Shown here piece by piece: positions 20,104 through 32,700 of a DNA stretch of 64,000 nt. This DNA comes from Epichloe hybrida (Eukaryota > Ascomycota > Sordariomycetes > Hypocreales > Clavicipitaceae). Both the position numbers and the translations under genes were made by a program. The notes under the pieces were generated by a model, which saw nothing but the letters and a program-made list of their open reading frames with translations, did not search any database and had not been told where the DNA came from. The number at the start of each line of letters is the position of its first letter. Within the stretch, counting starts at the first letter, position 1. The stretch spans positions 4,278,001 to 4,342,000 of the forward strand of contig JAFEKR010000003.1 in assembly GCA_019022495.1 (NCBI GenBank), written 5' to 3'.

Positions 20104-23100
20104 TCAAGCCAGAACCCACTCGCTCCCCCTTTTGATGAATTTGTCTAGAAGCATACCCAAGTCGGTCAGCACGAATCGGCAAATATAGAATCCGAAAAAT
20201 TCTGCAGCGTGACGGGTGCAAAGCTCAAGCCCGACTTGAGTCTTGTCCGCATGTCTTAACCCAGGATCATCGACCTGTCGAGCTATGTGATCTAGCAACT
20301 TTTGTCAGCATGTAGTTTTGGTCACAGACAATCCGACGACCGGATGAAAAGCGTGTTTAGCGTCTTACCAATTGCTTGGGCTGCGTCAAACAAGCGAGCA
20401 AGTGAACTCATGTAATGAGCGTGGGGTCCGATAAACTGCGCTTGAGTTATGTCACGCCTGGGCGGACGGCTCGTCGGCTGTGGTGTCATCGGCAGCGTTG
20501 GCATGGTGGCTGCTTCTTTGTTGCCTTCGGGGGCAGCCGAGCGGCTGCTGTGGGCTGCTCCCAGGCCCATATTCGAGTTCTTGGACCGGAGTCGCCTCCA
20601 AGAGAACGATGATGGCTTGGCAGACACACTGGCAGTTCGTGGAACAGCCGGCGCACCATCACCATCCACCACGTTCGAGGCTTCTTTGAAGAGCACTCCC
20701 GAGCCTTGTACTCCGACCTCGTTGCCCAGTTTGCGGGAGAGAGCGTTTTGAACCTGCTCCAAGATGCTCTCAAGTGCCTGCATCTCATCCAACATTGCGT
20801 CAGCATCGCACGTGTCGACGGATGCCAGATTTAGCAGAGCCGCGGTGAGCAAATCGCAGTTTGAAATCTTGTCCTCGACGTTCTTGAGCTTGACCCCCTT
20901 GACTTTCCACACGTCGCGAGGCACGAACAGCTTTGTACTGAGGTATCCGCCGCGCGGGTGCGCCAGTGTCTGGTACAGACACCGCATCAGCCAGAACGGC
21001 CGCAGCATGACATCATTGGGACAAGGCTCGAGGGCGACGGGAGGGTCCAGTGCCATTGGGTTCGGTGAGCCTGGGGTGCATGGCAAGTGGATATTGTCTT
21101 CGAACAGGTAGAGGCTCCCCGGCGACGCTGATTCCATTTGTTCGCGGAGAGTGGCTATCAGCGGGGTCGGCAGCGCAGGTATGGCGGGTGTTCTTGCAGA
21201 ATGAAGGCTCGGTGGTGTTCCAGGCGACATGTCGGAGGCATCCTCAAGGTTAGACAAGGACAGGTTCCGGCTCTTGAGACTTCGCAAGCTAGAAGACGAG
21301 AAATTCTTTCGAAGCCTGCTGATTGTGGGAGAGCCGGACCGGCCTGTAAAACCGTCATCCGCATCAATCTGCCCCCTCCGATTTGGCGGGGACCCCATGA
21401 TTGCTGTAGGCTGAGCAGGTCCCGGGGCTCCTCCCATTGCCGGTGGCGTGAGCTTCCTCATGGGCCGACTCGTGGTGTGTGGTCTTTCTCCCGGCGTTGC
21501 TTCGGCAGTTGAATCAGTCTCTGTCATCATCCTCGGTTGCGTCGTCAGCTCTTCATGGCCGGTGGCCGGTGGCTGTCGGAGTTGAGTCGTCTGAATCTTG
21601 AGCTGCTTCGGGTTCTGGCCAGACAAACGGCGGCTCCTTACGCCCTGGTCAGGCGACGCAGCTCGAGTCAGGGGAAGCTCGGGCAAAGATTGCTTGGGAG
21701 GTGGTGCGGATGGCTGTAAGCCCTTGGGAATTGGGTGTTGCTGTCTCTGCAGGGCAGACCTTTCGACAGCCGCAGCCAGCGGTCTAGTGCCAGAGGCATT
21801 TCCCTGCTCACCCATCTTGAACCCGGGCTGTGCCTCCTTGTTGCGAGATGCCGGACGCTGCAAGGTGCTCGCCTTCTCGTCCTCCTTTGCTAATAAACTC
21901 TCCATGTTGTCATCGCGTGTCATTTCCTCCAAGATGCGTTCCTCCTCGTCTGAGGATAGATTGTCGTCATAGAAGCCACCAGATTTCGGCTCATTTCGTT
22001 GTTGCGCCGCTTGGCACCGAGAGTCGTCAGGGTACGCCTCGCGTTCCGTCTGCCTGACACGTTCACGTGCTTCCTCTACTTTCCGGAGAGCCTTTGTCAC
22101 AATTTCTTCAGTGCGGTCTATCGTGTCATAGTCTTGAGGATCCATGGGCTCGTATCCCTCGTCATATGCGGCCTCGATGGCCGCATCCAGCGCGGTGTCG
22201 AACTCTGCTTCAGTGTTGACACTAGGTTTTCGAAAGTGCTCAGTGCGAAGGCCAGATGACTCTCGGGAGTTCACAGATGTGCTAGAAGAGCCTCCTGACT
22301 CATCGATGGGATCGAGCCATGAATTCTGGCTGCCATCTGTGAAGTGTCCTGTACCATCACGACTCCATGACCCCGAGTGAAACGAGTCCGTTCCCGTCCC
22401 CCGGTCATCGGAATCGTGTCGCTCATGCTGCGGTTTTTTCGGCGATGACAGCAATCGGTTCGTTAGGGGCTGCGGGGTGGCGCGGTCACTGTCATTCATG
22501 TACTCCTCTGTGGATCGGAGTTTTTGAGGTGATCGAGAAAAGGCAGAATGCAGGGAGGGTTTTTCGATTGCGAGCCGCGTTGCCCGTGAGTTTTCCTGGG
22601 AGCCATCACTGAGATATCTTGTGGCTTGGCACATGCGCTGCTGCTGCTGCTGCTGCAAGTCCGGCTGCTCCTTGGCTGGATTCGAGGCAGTAACCACCGT
22701 TTCCACCTCCAACACTTCGGGCTGGGGGGATTCGTCATCTTGCTCGTCGACACCTCCCGGTGGGGCGGGGAGTTCCTTGTTATCTGTTGCCCGCCATGGT
22801 GCCATTTGATCCAGTTCCTGAATACGTGCATCGTATGTTCGCCGCTACGAGATGGTGAACGTGATTTGTGAGCAAAGGAATGTGGTCAGACATATGTCGT
22901 TGGGTTCAGGACAGCTTTACTTACAATAGCTTCCAGTTTTTTCTTGTCTTCGTTGGCCGTTGTCTTGAGAAGAACATGTTGCAGAAGATCGCAGGCCTCG
23001 GCATAAGACTGTCGAGCACCCTCGAAGTTCTGGGCATTGTCCAACTGGACAGCCGTATTGGCCTGTTGTAAAGCTCGAGACAGCATCGCTTTCTGCGAAG

Positions 23101-23797
23101 GGGGCTTCGTACCGCGACCCTTGTTGGTCAAGTCCACGCTACCCTTCCCGCTCCGACTCCGACTCCGTGAGTGGCCGTGAGACGGGGCATATGGCTCTCT
23201 CACTTTCCCAGAAGGCATTTTGGGCAGCAGCTCCGAAGAAGATGCTGAATTAGTCCTGGCGGGAGAAGTCCCTGAAGTTTCGCAACCGCTTGCTTCACCA
23301 CCGGGCAGTTTTCCCAGGCTCGAGGGACGGCGTCCGATACTATCGCTCAGGGAGTCTAGAGAAGCAATGGGAGGCAGGGATAGCGGCGAGATCTCGATGC
23401 TGAGGGTGCCAGGTTCGGATATAGGGTCAGTCTCGTGATCGGACTCGTTGGGCGGTGTGTCGGGGAGGTTATGTGACCGGTGAAGAAAGCCAGCGTTGAA
23501 AGATGGGGTCTCGCTGGGAGAGTACGCCGGGGTAAGAGTCGCCAATGCCGTTGCTGCTGCCGCTACAGCCCGTGGCGGCGGCAGCAACGACGACGTACGT
23601 GGCAGTCGCGCCGGAGTAGCGGCCGACAAAGACGGCTTTCGAGTGCGAGGCGACGATGAGCCGGACGCTGGCCGGTAGACGGAGGGATCCAGCACGAGCA
23701 AAGAATCGGATTGATGGGAAGGAGCTGTGCCGGCAACGGCGGAAACGTGATGGGACTCAAACGTGTCAAGAGAGCAATGCTTTGCGTGCATAATCAT
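20104..23797 (-). CDS. Large MIT-domain protein
   Basis: Three exons: 23797-22925, 22844-20369 and 20291-20104, giving 1178 aa. Intron 1 (GTAAGT..CGTAG) joins KKLEAI-RRTYDARIQELDQM. Intron 2 (GTAAGA, branch GCTGAC, TTGCTAG) joins AQAI-DHIARQ. A MIT (microtubule-interacting and transport) helical domain lies at about 235-305. MIT domains bind ESCRT-III tails, so an endosome or membrane-trafficking role is plausible. The rest is long, Ser/Pro/Gln-rich and apparently disordered until a conserved C-terminal third with FWLMRCLYQTLAHPRGGYLS and a final helical region. The start MIMHAKHC is the first in-frame ATG; an upstream non-coding exon is possible. Yeast has no obvious short equivalent that I can name. 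Confidence 0.83.
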
Positions 23798-24304
23798 CTG
23801 CTCTTGGGCGACCTGAACCGTCCAAACACGCGCCAATCAGTCCCGATTGCGAGAGGAAGAGCTCCGTGGCGCCAACCTGTATGATGTCTCAGACTATTAC
23901 GGGAACTCCAATATGTCCTATGCCCAACGCAGGGCCAGGTTCGAGTTTATAGAGTGAAATGAATGTTGCACCGGGCAGCATCAGAACCAAAGCATGTCGC
24001 TCGTTCCGCGGCCGTTGGGAGAGTCGGGGGACACGTTGAGGTAGTTCCGACGAGGACTTGTGCTCAGTTCATGCAGGATAGGGCCAGGATAGGATAGCCG
24101 CCGACAGGAACAGCAGTCTGGTTCGTGTATCCAGTCGAAGTCAAAGTCAAAGTCGACGTCGAAGTCGGGGCAGAGCAGGGCGGGCGAATTAGACAAGGCT
24201 CAGGGAAGCGCAGGTGGTGTGCACGTCATGCCGCACTCGTCGAGATGGGCAGGACGAAGTTGGTTCGCTGATGCAGTCTGTGTGGTGTGTGCTGTGCTGT
24301 GTGT

Positions 24305-24351
24305 GTTGTGTGCTGGGTGTTGTGTGCTGGGTGTTGTGTGCTGGGTGTTCC
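24305..24351. repeat. 14-bp minisatellite (TGTGCTGGGTGTTG), about 3 copies
   Basis: Head-to-tail copies of TGTGCTGGGTGTTG following a GTGTGTTGTG lead-in; strongly G/T-biased on the plus strand. Confidence 0.75.
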
Positions 24352-24484
24352 TGTGTTGTCCTGTCACCGCATGCGTCTTGGAAGACAGGGACGGCGTTGA
24401 CAAGAGTCACAAGACAAAAGGAGTTCTCGAGTTGTGGAGGATGGATGGCCCCCCGGCGGCCGAGCATTGAACCAGCATTGAATT

Positions 24485-24539
24485 GAGGTGGCCTGGAGGT
24501 GGCCTGGAGGTGGCCTGGAGGTGGCCTGGAGGTGGCCTG
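24485..24539. repeat. 11-bp minisatellite (GAGGTGGCCTG), 5 copies
   Basis: Five perfect head-to-tail copies of GAGGTGGCCTG. Purine/G-rich on the plus strand. Confidence 0.9.
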
Positions 24540-25662
24540 GGTGGGGGGCCATTGGGTCGAGTCAATCGGTCAGCCGTCACTGGCCCGTCAGCCGGCGCTC
24601 CTGTGGCTGGCTGTCTGTCCCCTTTTTTGGGCCTTCCTCTCGGCCACGTCTCATCTTGTTGATCTTCCGGGCGCCATGGGGAAAAGTGTCAGGGATGCCA
24701 CGCTTCGATTCGTGTCGATTCGTGCAAGACGATGAGAAAACTGGGCATTTCTGATCTCTGGCGCGCATTAACTTATATTTCAGCCGACATGGGACGACGA
24801 CTGCTCCGCACTCCGCTAACTCCTCAAAGACGATGATGATGATGATACCACGGCATGAATCCGTCCAAGTGTTTGGCCTTTTTGACTCGACTTGAGCTGC
24901 ACCCGATTGAGATTTCCTCCAGCTAGCCCAGCCAGCCCAGCCAGCCCGGCCAAGGCGTCGAGTTTCATCCTACACATCCTTCTCGCACCGGTATCACACC
25001 GGCGTGATGCCCGGGTCTATTCACGGCATGCATTGGCTGCATCCTGCGCCGGGCGTCATTTCGTCTTCAACACCAAAACACCAAGGAGCCCTCGACCAGA
25101 CCTCACAGCATCCCAATTCCCAATTGCTTGCCTTTGCCCTATGATCTATGACAGGTCGGTCTTTGGCAGTTTGCTAGCTCGGTGAGGCGCATGGCGAGCG
25201 GCGACTCGACGCGTGAAAGACGTGTACTCTACTCCCATTCGTGCATTCGTAGCGAGGCACGGAGCAATTACCAGCCCTTATCCCCATTATCTCTATTATC
25301 TCCATTATCCCCAGTATCCGGACTGGAGCTGAGCTGCAACCACTCGCAGCACGGAGCCCCACATTTTTTCTAGGATGGGACCTGCCGTCCTAAACTCCAA
25401 CGCCTAAGCGACCCATGGAGGCTCTACGACCATCATCAGCGTCATACCTGCCTACGTAGGAAAGACGGAAGCGGCAGTTGTGCTTCTGTTGCCCATTTCC
25501 ATACCTTTATTTTACCTTACCGCTCGCGACATTTTTGCAAGTCGGGGAGAGGAGTTGCCCATCAGACTCTGCGCGGGCCAGCTTTTCTGGGCAAACTTGG
25601 CGACACGCCCTCGGTGGACCTGCCGCTGGCATCTCAAAAGCTAACAAAATCTGATCGACATC

Positions 25663-27565
25663 ATGGCCCGCGTCGATGACATATTCACGGTATTGGAATA
25701 AGTCTCCACTCCGAGTTGCCTGGTTCTAACCCCAACTGTTTCTGCAGTACTCTGGTGTTCCCAGCAAACGAAAGCTCGAATCTGTTAGAGACCCAAGTTC
25801 GTCTCGTGCTCTCCAGCAAATTCCCAAACAGCGTCGATCGTACAACTAACCCGCTCGGCGTCTAACAGATGAAATATACAAGGCCAGCAAAGTAAGCGCC
25901 AATGGCTCTGACCGCCGTACCCACGTCGAAGATGAGCACGAGGACGACCGCGAAGCTGGCCCAGCAGCAGCCGGCCCAGGAGACGACGAAGATTTTGGTC
26001 CTGCAATGCCACCGGGAGACGAGGAAAAAGATGGCGATGATGAGGAAGGTCGCTTTTTCGGTGGCGGCATCAGCAAGCAAGAGTCGCGAATCCTCGACTT
26101 TGTCGATGAGGCCGGCGGAGCGGACACAATCTCGGACAAGATTGACGCCGCGTGGCTAAGGAAAACCATGCTCAATTTCGAGAAACACATTACCAGAAAC
26201 GCCGAGCTCCGAGCAAAGTACCAAGATGACGCACAAAAGTTTATCGGCAGCGAGGCCGATTTGGACGCCGACATCAAAGGATTGTCCATTCTCTCGGAGC
26301 ACCCGGAGCTATATGTCGAATTGGTCAAGCTGGGATCCGTCAACAGCTTAGTAGGGCTGCTCGCCCATGAGAATACGGACATCGCCATCGATGCCATGGA
26401 GATCATAGGCGAACTGACCGACGAAGATGTGTCTGCCGAAGATGACCAGTGGAATGGCCTCGTAGACGCCTTGATGGAGGCCGATCTGGTTGGGCTGCTC
26501 GTCTCCAACTTTTCACGTCTAAACGAGGACGACGAGGCCGATAGAAATGGCGTATACTACGCCCTCGGCATCATAGAGAATCTGTGCTCTCGCTCCGCCA
26601 CAGCCACGCGCATTGGCCAGGAAGACGCCCTCCTCACATGGCTCCTCCAACGAATCCAGCGCAAAGAAACCGTCGTATCCCAAAATAAGCAGTACGCTGC
26701 TGAAATATTAGCCATATTGTCACAAGCGTCCCCCGCAAACTGCGAGCAACTCGCCAATCTTGATACCGTCGACACCCTCCTCCAGCTAGTAGCTACATAT
26801 CGCAGGCGCGATCCCGACAAGGGCGGCGAGGAGGAAGAATACATGGAGAACATTTTCGAAGCCCTCACATGTATAGCCGATCAGCCTGTGGGGAAGAGCA
26901 AATTCATCGACGCAGAAGGTGTGGAGCTCTGCCTCATCATGTTGAAAGAAGGCAGAATGAGCAAAGCCCCTGCCCTACGCCTACTGGACCACGCTGCCGG
27001 CGGTTTGGCGGGCACAGACGTATGCATAAAGATTGTCGAAGCCGGCGGCCTCAAGGGCACGTTCACGCTGTTTACCAAGACGCAAGACCATCGACTGCTC
27101 GGCCACTTGTTGGCAATTTTTGCGTCCATGCTCCGTCTGCTACCAGCATCCTCTGCGGAACGAATTCGTGCTCTGGCCAAGTTTGTCGAAAAGGACTACG
27201 AAAAGACCTCCAAGCTGGTCACGCTGCACAGGGAGTATGCAACGCGTGTACAGCGAGCAGAGCAGGTATTCGCCCAGGAGGGCGGTGGTGGTGGTGACGC
27301 TGACGATGCTGAGATCGAGTTGCTCTCACGGAGACTGGACGCCGGGCTGTTCACACTGCAGCAGATTGACGTCGCGCTAGCATGGTTAGCTGCCGAAGAT
27401 GCAGGAGCCAGTAAGAAGATCAAGCAATTGCTTGCCGAGCGAGATGAAGACCTGACTGTTCTTGCGGGGACACTGTCCGAGCAGCAGAGGGGATTGGATA
27501 CCTCAGAGGAAGACAGCAAGGATCTAAGCACCATGTTGGGAACACTGATACAATTCCTGCAATAG
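25663..27565 (+). CDS. Beta-catenin-like protein 1 (CTNNBL1), armadillo-repeat splicing factor
   Basis: Three exons: 25663-25689, 25748-25796 and 25869-27565, giving 590 aa. The short first exons encode MARVDDIFT and YSGVPSKRKLESVRDP. The latter carries a basic PSKRK nuclear-localisation-like patch and continues into NEIYKASK. After an acidic linker, the body is all-helical armadillo-type repeats beginning SRILDFVDEAGG and LDADIKGLSILSEHPELYVELVKLGSVNSLVGLLAHENTDIA in pieces, ending in a helical C-terminus. CTNNBL1 associates with the Prp19/CDC5L complex and activated spliceosome in the nucleus. The second donor, GTTCGT, is weak, but frame and family sequence support it. Its divergent partner is the MIT-domain gene. 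Confidence 0.93.
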
Positions 27566-27904
27566 ATTTTGTTTGTCACGACAGCGAGCCTTTGACGCTG
27601 GCCTCATTGACCTAAAATATCCTTCTTTAATTGAAAACCTCGTGATATTGGAACCAGCGTCCACCACAACTAGCTAGACGAAGCAACGCGGATACATGAC
27701 AAAGTCCACGAGCCCTCTTTCCCCAGCCGGCGCAGGGCGTGACTCCCCGTCGTGCACATATCTATGCGCTACCCATGTCACACAACAGCCACATCTACAA
27801 TGCAACTTTACAGAAAGGGATTGTAGAATTTAAAAAAAAAAAAAAAAAGCCCCCAAAAAGTGAAAACATGCCAATCAAGAACCCCCCCCCCAACCTCTCG
27901 GGAA
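27566..27904. other. Convergent 3' region, CTNNBL1 / VMA10
   Basis: 339 bp between two 3' ends. An A-run at about 27833-27848 may reflect poly(A)-type terminator sequence on the plus strand. No gene seen. Confidence 0.4.
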
Positions 27905-28627
27905 CTACTGCTTCGCAGGAGCAACGGGCTTGACGTCAAACACGGCACTCAGCAAGTTCTTGACCACACTAGCCTTTCCCTTTGACCCAGCCTCCTTGAT
28001 CGTCTTAATGTGCTTGTCCGCCTCCTTGGCCGCCTCCGCTTCGGCCTGTTCGTTTCCTGCGCTGTGCTATCGTGCCCGAACAAAACCGGAGTTAGCGGGC
28101 ACTCACCCTCGCCGCACACACTGGTCCTTTTATGAACGCAAGACGCAAGTAGGTAGAGTACGAACCTCGGCTTCAAACTTCTTAAACTCATCTTCCTTTT
28201 TAGCCTTGTACTCTGCGATTTCCTGCTTGGCTTCGTCGCGAGCTTCGCGGACTCGTTTGGTGCGGACTGGTCTGCTTAGTATTTTTTTTTTTTTTTTTGT
28301 GTTGTTGTTTCTGGGGACGATGCGTAATCATGCTGCTCACATTCTCGGGCTGGTAGACACGCGCGTTAGCTTTTGAGGTGCGGAAAGAACCTGGGGGGGG
28401 AAGGGAAACATACCCTTTTGGACAATCTTGGACGCTTCTCGCTCGGCCTTGGGGGAGAGGGGTTAGCTTCTCGCGTTGTTGACGGGGGTCTAAAGGGGGC
28501 AGAGTGCAGATCCGGTACGTACGTCGAGGAGGGTCTGGATGCCCGCGGAGTTCTGGGCCGACTGCGCAGGAAAAGGTTAGCAGCGATTTTTGGATTGGCT
28601 GAAGGGGGAATTTGCTTGACGGACCAT
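27905..28627 (-). CDS. VMA10: V-type ATPase subunit G
   Basis: Five exons: 28627-28625, 28561-28523, 28447-28414, 28266-28162 and 28056-27905, giving 110 aa. The joined protein starts M-SAQNSAGIQTLLDAEREASKIVQK and continues with a charged helix through RVREARDEAKQEIAEYK. It ends in ASVVKNLLSAVFDVKP, the classical subunit G plan and length. Subunit G forms the peripheral stalk of the vacuolar proton pump with subunit E. Exon 1 is only the three bases ATG. Its intron (GTCCGT, branch GCTAAC, GCGCAG) is required because no other ATG precedes SAQNS. The last intron joins FEAEV-R-NEQAEAEAAKEA using donor GTACTC; exact residues at that join are the least certain. Five exons for 110 residues is unusually fragmented relative to neighbours. 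Confidence 0.92.
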
Positions 28628-28894
28628 GGCGGGCAGGACTTGTGTGAGGGTTACGAGATGCGTGTCGGGTTCGGGGTATCAGGATTTCTTTTTTATTATT
28701 AAATTTTTTTTTTCGGAAGAGGGGTCGATGAGGTTGGTTGATGATGATGAAAGTCGAGGCCGCAGATGGAGGTGACAGTTGAGTTGAGAGGTCTGGGTTA
28801 GATCTAGCCTGGTGGATCCTCCAACAACCTGTACCTGTGTGCAGCAAAGTCACCTTCCTGCACACACCCCAACGTCATCACGACTTCACCAGCC
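28628..28894. promoter_or_regulatory. Bidirectional promoter, VMA10 / PET117
   Basis: Only 267 bp separate the ATGs of VMA10 (minus) and PET117 (plus), so both are driven from one short region. It contains a T-rich tract at 28687-28713 and a GTTGATGATGATGAAAG patch near 28737. Confidence 0.65.
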
Positions 28895-29249
28895 ATGTCG
28901 CGCGCCTCCAAGCTCACACTAGGAGGAACGTCCCTCTTTGCCGCCTGCACAATCGTCTTCGTGCACTTCCAGCAGAAATGGGAGCAAGCCGTACGTTTCT
29001 GTTCCTCATTTCCCGAGCCTCGAATACATGACGAGAAGCAAGAAAAAAAAAAAAGAAAAAAATCTGAAAAATCGCTCTAACGTCGACGAATAGGCCATGC
29101 ACCAAGGTGTCGTGCGAGACATGGAACAACAACGGGTCAAGCGCGAACGACAACTCGATTTCGATATGCAGCGCCAACTGGAAGCAGAGTACAAGCAGCA
29201 CCAGACCGTTCGTGAAACTACCACAGAAGCGGAAACCCCGCCGAGATAG
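28895..29249 (+). CDS. PET117: Cytochrome c oxidase assembly factor Pet117
   Basis: Two exons (28895-28990 and 29094-29249) encoding 83 aa. The N-terminus MSRASKLTLGGTSLFAACTI is a short basic segment plus one membrane-spanning helix, typical of Pet117. It is followed by a charged coiled-coil-like tail (MHQGVVRDMEQQRVKRERQ). The intron has GTACGT and GAATAG and joins WEQA-AMHQGV in frame. Pet117 is an inner-membrane protein of the mitochondrial matrix side that works with Cox15 in haem A synthesis for complex IV. Shares a 267-bp promoter with VMA10. Confidence 0.88.
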
Positions 29250-29764
29250 CAGCATCTCGTCAGGACAACAAATTTTTTAAATTGTTTTTCACACTTGGCT
29301 TCTCGTGACTGGGGATTTGTGGCAGGCGTTGCTATCTATGACTTGTATAGTATGGGCGAGACGGGTCCACGTCATTCATCATTGTTGTATATCTAGACGG
29401 AAAGTGGGAAAATGTGCCCTCATTTTGTATATCAACCTTGTATTGGTACAACTTTACTACCACCAATGCAGTACAAATGCATCTTGCAAAGAAAAAAAGC
29501 ATCTCGACTCGATGTGCTGGCATTATAAAGGCCATGCGATGGCGTCATCAATAATGCATGCGCCTCTGTTTCTTTCCCCAATGATTAAAACACCTTTCGT
29601 AGAGAACCCCATGTAACTCGTCTTTTTATGCATTGGCATTAAACAGCCGCTTCTTTTTTTTCCCCCTTTTCATTGAGAGTCTCACCTTGTCTAGTCTTTG
29701 CTCTTCCTATGCAAAGCTCTAAAAACGATTCAAGGCCGTGTGTTTGTTTTCTGCTCTTCATTGT
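29250..29764. other. Convergent 3' region, PET117 / RPB2
   Basis: About 515 bp between two 3' ends. AT-rich, no gene or repeat recognised. Confidence 0.4.
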
Positions 29765-32700
29765 CTACCTGATGGATGCGCCTGAGCGGTTCGTGAACAT
29801 TCTTGCTGCAATATTCATGGACTGCAGTTCCTGGAACAGCAACTTGGCGGCGTACGGGATGTGGATCTGCGCAATCTTGGTCTTGTTCTTGCAAGGTCGG
29901 CATTCGAATGATTGTTTCGATAGATTGCTACACAACTGGGTCAGTGTTTTGCTGCCTCTTTTTTTTTTTTCCTTCTTCTAATGATCAGTGATGCAGGGCA
30001 ATGACTTACGCAATTGGTGTCATCAGACCGCAGATTTCACAAACGTGAACTCGGAACGCATCCGATACTTCGAACAATCGTTCTTTCAAAAAGGCAGCGG
30101 CACCGTGGGCAATCATACAATCACGTTCCATTTCTCCGAATCGGAGGCCGCCATCTCTTGCGCGACCTTCCACAGGCTGCCGCGTCATGATTTGCACAGG
30201 GCCACGAGCACGGGCGTGGATCTTGTCGTCCACCATGTGACGGAGACGTTGGTAGTAGGTAGGGCCAAAGAAGACTTGTGCCCTCAACTTCTTCCCAGTA
30301 TGGCCGTTGTACATGATTTCGAATCCTCTCGACTGGTAGCCGTGCTTGCGTAGCAGTTCAGACACAGAGTCCACCGTGACATCAGTGAAGGGTGTGGCAT
30401 CGCCCTCCATGCCCTCCAATGTAGACACTTTGCTCAGCAGACACTCGATCAAGTGAGCAATTGTCATTCGCGAGGGAATGGCGTGTGGGTTGATGATGAT
30501 GTCTGGCGTGACACCTTCCCGAGTAAAAGGCATGTCCTCTTGTCGGTAAGTGACACCAATAGTGCCCTTTTGCCCGTGACGAGAGGCGAACTTGTCTCCA
30601 ATCTGCGGCACTTTTGTCGTCCGAACTCGCACCTTGACGTACTTGACATTGTCCGCGTTGACGGTTAGGATGACGGAATCGATGATGCCGTTTTCGGTAC
30701 TTCGCAGCGGCGTAGAAATGTCTCGTCTCTGGTGCACGGTTGTTCGGGTGCCCAGATCTTGGTTCTCCTGATCGATGGGTGCTGTTTTGCCGATGATGAT
30801 GTCCTCACCAGACACTCGGACACCGGGTGCAACGATGCCATCCTCATCGAGCTTGTCGTATGTGCCGTGCTTCATGCGCAGTGTGCTCTGATGGAAAGGC
30901 TTCTCGAATACTTCTGTGTAGTTCAGTCCGACTTTCTTTTCTTGGTCGGAATACGAACGGAAGAACAAGCTTCGGAACAAGCCCCTGTCAATACTGCTCT
31001 GGTTCATAATGACAGAATCTTCCTGGTTGTAACCAGAGTAGCAGGCAATGGCGACAATTGCGTTCTGACCTGCTGGCAGTTCACGGAACTTGAGGAACTC
31101 CATTGATCGTGTCGTAGCCAGAGGCTTCTGGGGGTAGTAAAGAATGTTTGCCATGGTGTCCATACGGCGGGAGTAGTTCGTCAAGAAGAAACCCATGGCC
31201 TGCTTACCCATGGCGGATTGGTAGGTGTTACGAGGAGACTGCGACAGCAACGACAGTTAGTATGTGGCGGCGGCGGAGGGGGGTTGGCGAGCTAGATTGA
31301 TGTTTGCTTGCTTACCTGATTGTGGTCAGGAAAGGGGATGATGCTCGCACAAATACCGAGAATCATGCTGGGATGGATTTCACAATGTGTGTACATGTGT
31401 GTTGTGGGATTGGTTCTGGTCTTGAGACGTCTGTTCAAGTCGTCACCAATGTCATCGTCCAAGGCAACACCAGCCTTCTGGAGACGGTAGAGTTCGAGAT
31501 CTTCGGGTGTCATGCAAATCATGGACGTTTCTTCTTCTTCGGCATCCAGATACTCGACCGCGCCAGCCCTGATCAAACCCTCCCAGCCAATCTTCTCGCT
31601 CGGGTCTTCGGAGGGCTCAGCTTGTTCCTTGGCAAGCTTGTTGACCAACTCTTTCGACAAAACCAGGTGGCCCTTTTCGATACCCGTCTCAGGGTCGTCC
31701 TCTTGCTGTACGGTGAATACCGGTCGCATGACTCGTCCGGCGTCGGAGAAGATCTTGAACTCCTGATCTCGGATTTCTCGGACAAGCGACACCTCGTACT
31801 GCAGGTAAGACTTTCGCCGCGTATCCAGGACTTGGCTGACGAGATGCTTGGGATCCTGATGCACACCGACCCAGGTACCGTTGACGAAGATTTTGGTGGC
31901 ATGGGGATATCTCAGCGGCTCGTACTCTTCGACGACTTCCATGCCTCGGTTGATCATGAACTCGATCAAAGGCTCTGATGGCGAGCCCACACTCACGTAG
32001 CACATCAACGACAAGTTCTTGACAAGACCACAAGCTTGACCCTCTGGTGTCTCTGCTGGACACACTAAACCCCAATGTGTGTTGTGCAGTTGCCGCGGCT
32101 TGGCCAATTTCCCGTCCCGGCCAATGGGCGTGTTGGTACGACGCAAGTGAGAGAGCGTGGACGCAAAAGTGTAACGATTCAGCACCTGAGACACACCAGC
32201 AGTGGAGCTCATTGCCTTCTTCTGATCTCCCCAATTTCCAGTGGCGAGTGAGTACTTCAAGCCGTTTGAGAGAGTGCCGGGCTTGATGCCAACAGCCAAG
32301 TTGAAGTGGCGGTTGCCCTCGACGCACCGTCGCAAGTAGTTGGACAATTCGTTGTTCATTCTGCGGACGATGCCACGGAAAAGTTTTGCCAGAAGCGGAC
32401 CAGCCAGATCCAAGCGCTTCTTGCCAAAATGATCACGGTCGTCGGGCTCGCGTCGACCGAGGGCGCATTGAAGAAGTTTGTGGACCATGTAGCCCAGGAA
32501 GAACGCTTTTCTCGTTTCGCTACCTTCAGTCTGGGAGATGTGGGGCAGCGTCTCCTTCTGGAGGATGTCCTTGGCCACACGAACACGCTTCTCTCTGCCG
32601 AGACCGGCTTGATCTCGGTTGCCTCGCTTACCGATGAAATCGAGCGCGACTTCTCGGTCTTGGACACAGAAGGCCTCTTCGATACAAGGTCGAAGCATCT

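Larger units (their letters stand above)
23798..25662. promoter_or_regulatory. Long divergent intergenic region, MIT gene / CTNNBL1
   Basis: About 1.9 kb with no supported ORF between two divergent genes. It is rich in tandem repeats: a TGTGCTGGGTGTTG array near 24310-24351, a GAGGTGGCCTG array at 24485-24539, CCAGCCCAG units near 24928, and (ATG)n near 24832. Promoters of both genes must lie at its ends. Confidence 0.5.
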
